From Acidobacteriaceae bacterium (GTDB lineage Bacteria > Acidobacteriota > Terriglobia > Terriglobales > SbA1): a stretch of 8,359 bases of DNA. The position numbers were made by a program, and so were the translations under genes. Below are positions 5,708-8,359 of this stretch, piece by piece. A model generated the notes under the pieces. It was not told where the DNA came from and searched no databases. It saw only the letters and a list, made by a program, of their open reading frames with translations. Location of the stretch: NCBI GenBank assembly GCA_019237515.1, contig JAFAGX010000674.1, positions 1 to 8,359 on the forward strand, given 5' to 3'. The first letter of the stretch is position 1; each line of letters begins with the position of its first letter.

Positions 5708-7096
5708 TCAGGCTTCGTCGGGCGGCAACTCGAAATCGATCAGGTTGCCACGGAAGCCGCGGGTCTTCCAGGCTCCCACTGCGATTCCAATTGCCATCCA
5801 GATCGCACCGAAAATTCGGGCTTTTAAACTCAGGTTCCACCACAAGAACAAGCAAATGGTGAAACCCAGCACTGGAGGTAAAAGATTGCCAAGGGTTTTA
5901 TGTTGCGCTCGAAGGAAATAGCGGACAAAAGCGGCAGCATTGACGCCCATGAAGGCAATGAAGGCCCCGAAGTTGAGCAAATTTGCCCCCAATTCGAAGC
6001 CCGTTGCTTCTCCCGCCACTGCCGGCAGCAGGAAAGCGCCTCCCAAGGCGAGCAGACCCACAAAAAGGACATTGTTGCGCGGAATATGGTGCTTAGGGTC
6101 CACAGCACCGAAAAACGATTTCGGCAGCGCACGGCTTCTCCCCATCCCGTACAGTAAACGTGCGGCACCGAGTTGAGCTCCCATGCCGGAACCGAAGTTC
6201 GCAACAATCAGGGTGAAACCCAGAACGACAAACAGTGGCTGCCAGGCCCGTCCCGCGACATAAGTGAATGCCGTATCGATATTAGGATACGGCTGGGTCG
6301 CCGGCCATACCAGTTGCGCGGCGTAGACTTCCATCGCCGAGAGCAGGCCTATGACCAGGCATGTAAGCACAGTGGCGAGCAGAATATTGCGACGCGGATC
6401 TTCGGCTTCCTCGGAGAGCGTAGAAATTCCGTCGAACCCGATGTAGGTCAGCACAGCAACAGAGGTTGCGCCCAGCACCGCTTTGGCGTTGAACATCTCC
6501 GGATTGTAAAAGGGATGAAAGAAGAAGGCTGCGCCATCATGGGGCGCGCCGAAAACGTACCGCGCAGCCGCCACAAAAAAGATGGCGACCACGATACCCA
6601 TTCCTGTGGCAAGCCCCGTATTCACTCGGGCCGACGTTTTCACACCTTGCACATTCAGGAACGTAAAAATACCAGCGAAGAACACTGCCCAGACACCATA
6701 CGGGATTGCGGGAGCGAATACGTGTGCCTGCTGGCTACACCAAATCGTGCAAATAATCGGATTAAGCATGTAGTCCATCGCCATGCTCCATCCAGTCACA
6801 TAGCCCAACGCGGGGTTGATCTCCTGCCCGACATAGGTAAAGGCTGAACCGGCGCTGGGATAAGCCCGGGCCATCCGGCCATAGCTGATGGCGGTGAAAA
6901 GCATCGCAACCATGGCGATCAAAATTGTAGTGACCACATGCCCGTGGCCGCGATCGCTCAGAACTCCAAAGATCGACATCGGGGCGACCGGCTGAATCAC
7001 AATGACGCCGTAGAGAATCAGGTCCCATAACGTGAGCGACCTTTTCAGCCGCGGCGAAGAAGAAGAGGAAATGCCCGTCGAAGTCGAAGAAGCCAT
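5708..7096 (-). CDS. APC-superfamily amino acid/polyamine permease
   Basis: A 462-residue inner-membrane transporter, normal length for the family, with about twelve hydrophobic helices. After a Ser-rich cytoplasmic start comes LKRSLTLWDLILYGVIVIQP with the unwound first helix typical of APC carriers. Next are helix 2 and the RMARAYPSAGSAFTYVGQEI loop, the strongest family signature. Later marks are TYIGFDGISTLSEEAEDPRR (helix 6 and its loop), GAARLLYGMGRSRALPKSFF, and NVLFVGLLALGGAFLLPAVA. The pattern resembles the PuuP/putrescine-importer and YfnA-type groups, which take up amino acids or polyamines by proton symport; the actual substrate cannot be read from the sequence. ATG 7096 precedes the Ser-rich tail, and no strong ribosome site is seen. 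The spacer before it (7097-7183) has TTGACA (complement of 7128-7133) but no well-spaced -10 box. It lies downstream of the interrupted CRTAC1-like gene on the same strand; co-transcription is uncertain. Confidence 0.9.
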   Translation of the reverse strand: MASSTSTGISSSSSPRLKRSLTLWDLILYGVIVIQPVAPMSIFGVLSDRGHGHVVTTILIAMVAMLFTAISYGRMARAYPSAGSAFTYVGQEINPALGYVTGWSMAMDYMLNPIICTIWCSQQAHVFAPAIPYGVWAVFFAGIFTFLNVQGVKTSARVNTGLATGMGIVVAIFFVAAARYVFGAPHDGAAFFFHPFYNPEMFNAKAVLGATSVAVLTYIGFDGISTLSEEAEDPRRNILLATVLTCLVIGLLSAMEVYAAQLVWPATQPYPNIDTAFTYVAGRAWQPLFVVLGFTLIVANFGSGMGAQLGAARLLYGMGRSRALPKSFFGAVDPKHHIPRNNVLFVGLLALGGAFLLPAVAGEATGFELGANLLNFGAFIAFMGVNAAAFVRYFLRAQHKTLGNLLPPVLGFTICLFLWWNLSLKARIFGAIWMAIGIAVGAWKTRGFRGNLIDFELPPDEA

Positions 7097-7183
7097 TTGG
7101 CGTATTGGATTATGCGGCTGGCGGAACTGTCAATACTAAAACGATTTCGTAGCTCTTATGCTGAACGGAGTTGGAGTGATCAG

Positions 7184-8359
7184 TCAATATTTATACTTGA
7201 ATGCATACCCGTGCGCCTCATTTCCTGACATGTAGCGACTGTTGTATTCGAGAAGGTAATTCAAATGGAAGTCGTCGAGAGGAAATGATTTGCCGGGGTA
7301 TGGATAGTTGCCCATACGACTGTAGGGCAAGGGATCGACGGAGGTGAAGTCGTATGCGTAGAAGTCCATGTCTTTCTCGTAGCCATGCGCCACGAAGAAG
7401 TAGTCGCGCGTCCATCCGTCGGGAAGTGAAGGCAATTGAGAGGGGTCGAAGTCCAGCGCGACTTCATCGCCGGAGCCAAAGACTGCAAGCTTGTCATCCC
7501 AATTCGTGAGCAGCGGCAGCACGTCGCCATACCGCGTATAAGCCCCTGCAGGTCGAGTGTACGGGCCGGTCGCACTGGCTTTTTCATAAACGTAGCTCAC
7601 ATTTCCCGGTGGCTGGCCTTCAATCTTGAACGGGAATCCGTGATAGCGGAGGTCAGCGCCCGCGAGTGGGATCTCCGATAAGCGTGCCGACTGATTCTGA
7701 TCTGTGCGATCGATCATGATGTTATCCCAGTAAATCTGCAAATTGGTCCAGATTCGTATGCGCTGTGTGCCAACCGGCAACTTTCCCGCGAGATCCGCGG
7801 TCATCGTGCGCGCACCACCCGCCGGAAAGCCGAGATCATCGATCACGTGTTTCCATTTCCCATCTGCTCCAAACGCTTCAACATAAGGAGCAACCGGTTT
7901 CAATCCCGCCTGGTCAGCTGCGTACATGCTGGTCGCGCTGAAGTACTCGATTTCGCCGTGCATCAAGAGCCACAACGGCCCGCCTCGATATGGCTCCCCT
8001 AAGTCGAGTTCGAGGCTGTGCAGTTTCGTGAAGCCGGCAAACGGCGAGACATCGAAATCCCCAACGTACTTATGCTCCGCGAGACTCGGCAACAAGTTGT
8101 GGCCGTGCTCATCCCAGGCTCCGGCGGGTGGCTTCGCATCTTTGCTGAAAACCACTTTGAACTGGGGCTATGGCGGGTTGCTGGCAAAATATTCGTTAGG
8201 ATAGACGTCGACATAAGCAGGATGATCGATGGCCAAAAGCTTTACCTGGTCTTGATAAACAGCTTCTTCCAGCGGCGCCATAAAGCGGAAGCTGAGTTTT
8301 CCGTTGTTCTCGTGAATGAGGCTGCGATCAACTTTCACGTACTCAGTGGGGCGCGGAAT
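7184..8359 (-). pseudogene. C-terminal part of a FG-GAP/ASPIC-UnbV (CRTAC1-like) protein with an in-frame TAG
   Basis: The frame enters from the right edge of the window, so the N-terminus is missing. Sixty-three codons (8359-8171) read IPRPTEYVKVDRSLIHENNG and continue through FRFMAPLEEAVYQDQVKLLA to VDVYPNEYFASNPP. TAG (8168-8170) follows, then in the same frame PQFKVVFSKDAKPPAGAWDE and a further 310 or so residues to TGA 7184-7186. Conserved-looking blocks after the stop include LHSLELDLGEPYRGGPLWLL, IEYFSATSMYAADQ, DDLGFPAGGARTMTADLAGK, and QRIRIWTNLQIYWDNIMIDR. From memory this matches the C-terminal extension of FG-GAP/VCBS repeat proteins with an ASPIC/UnbV domain, often exported and of unknown function. 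The break falls where a Tyr (TAC/TAT) would fit between two prolines. GTG 8155 could start the downstream part, but that is unlikely given continuity across the stop. The family assignment is moderate; the interruption itself is certain. Confidence 0.65.

Noticed and set aside
6173..6847. A 224-residue open frame on the plus strand inside the permease
   Set aside because: It is antisense to a convincing twelve-helix permease, has no recognisable domain or ribosome site, and its composition follows from the opposite strand's codons.
7109..7133. TTGACA and CATAAT upstream of the permease as a promoter
   Set aside because: The two boxes are only 13 bases apart, too close for a sigma-70 promoter, and would leave almost no leader before the start codon.
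8153..8155. GTG as the real start of a separate 323-residue gene
   Set aside because: The same protein continues in frame upstream of the TAG, there is no ribosome site, and the split lies within a conserved-looking block.
1..8359. CRISPR array, tRNA, rRNA, insertion sequence or phage genes
   Set aside because: No regularly spaced repeats, no cloverleaf or rRNA-like sequence, and no transposase, integrase or phage protein motifs were seen in any frame.

Overview
This window looks like chromosomal DNA from a member of the Acidobacteriota, probably class Terriglobia. That inference rests on three things: the moderately GC-rich composition; lineage-type proteins (a secreted Gly-rich 'AKKAKPG' protein, a 'SDRKYRQRGYQ' zinc-ribbon protein, and a YtxH plus DUF948-like pair); and an intergenic spacer of degenerate, GC-rich inverted repeats. 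Taxonomy was judged by eye, not by a search.

Layout, left to right. (1) 1-246 (+): C-terminal end of a cytochrome P460-like c-type haem protein. (2) 292-684 (+): a hicAB toxin-antitoxin locus in which hicA carries a +1 frameshift in a run of G's and hicB is intact. (3) 781-1947 (+): a group I (NifS/IscS-type) cysteine desulfurase. It is followed at 2041-3150 by mnmA, the tRNA 2-thiouridylase, which is full length except for one in-frame TGA at 2728-2730. A desulfurase beside MnmA is the expected sulfur donor/acceptor pairing for the s2U34 modification of tRNA. The spacer between them holds short direct and inverted repeats that also encode the last residues of the desulfurase. (4) 3240-3971 (+): a secreted Gly/Pro-rich protein of unknown function. 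(5) 4853-4005 (-): a probable two-gene membrane operon, a YtxH-domain protein followed by a DUF948-like protein. (6) About 4865-5275: a gene-free spacer of diverged repeat copies and a strong hairpin. (7) 5276-5698 (+): an eight-cysteine zinc-ribbon protein. It converges, nine bases apart, on (8) 7096-5708 (-), an APC-superfamily amino acid/polyamine permease. (9) 8359-7184 (-): the C-terminal part of a large protein resembling the tail of FG-GAP/ASPIC-UnbV (CRTAC1-like) proteins, interrupted by an in-frame TAG at 8168-8170.

The most striking feature is that three otherwise well-conserved reading frames are each broken by a single lesion within 8.4 kb: a one-base insertion in hicA, a TGA in mnmA and a TAG in the CRTAC1-like gene. 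TGA, TAG and TAA all also serve as ordinary stops here, so stop-codon reassignment is not the explanation. Either the consensus contains base errors (a draft or metagenomic assembly) or these genes are really decaying. I see no CRISPR array, rRNA, tRNA, insertion sequence, phage module or clearly novel multi-gene system.
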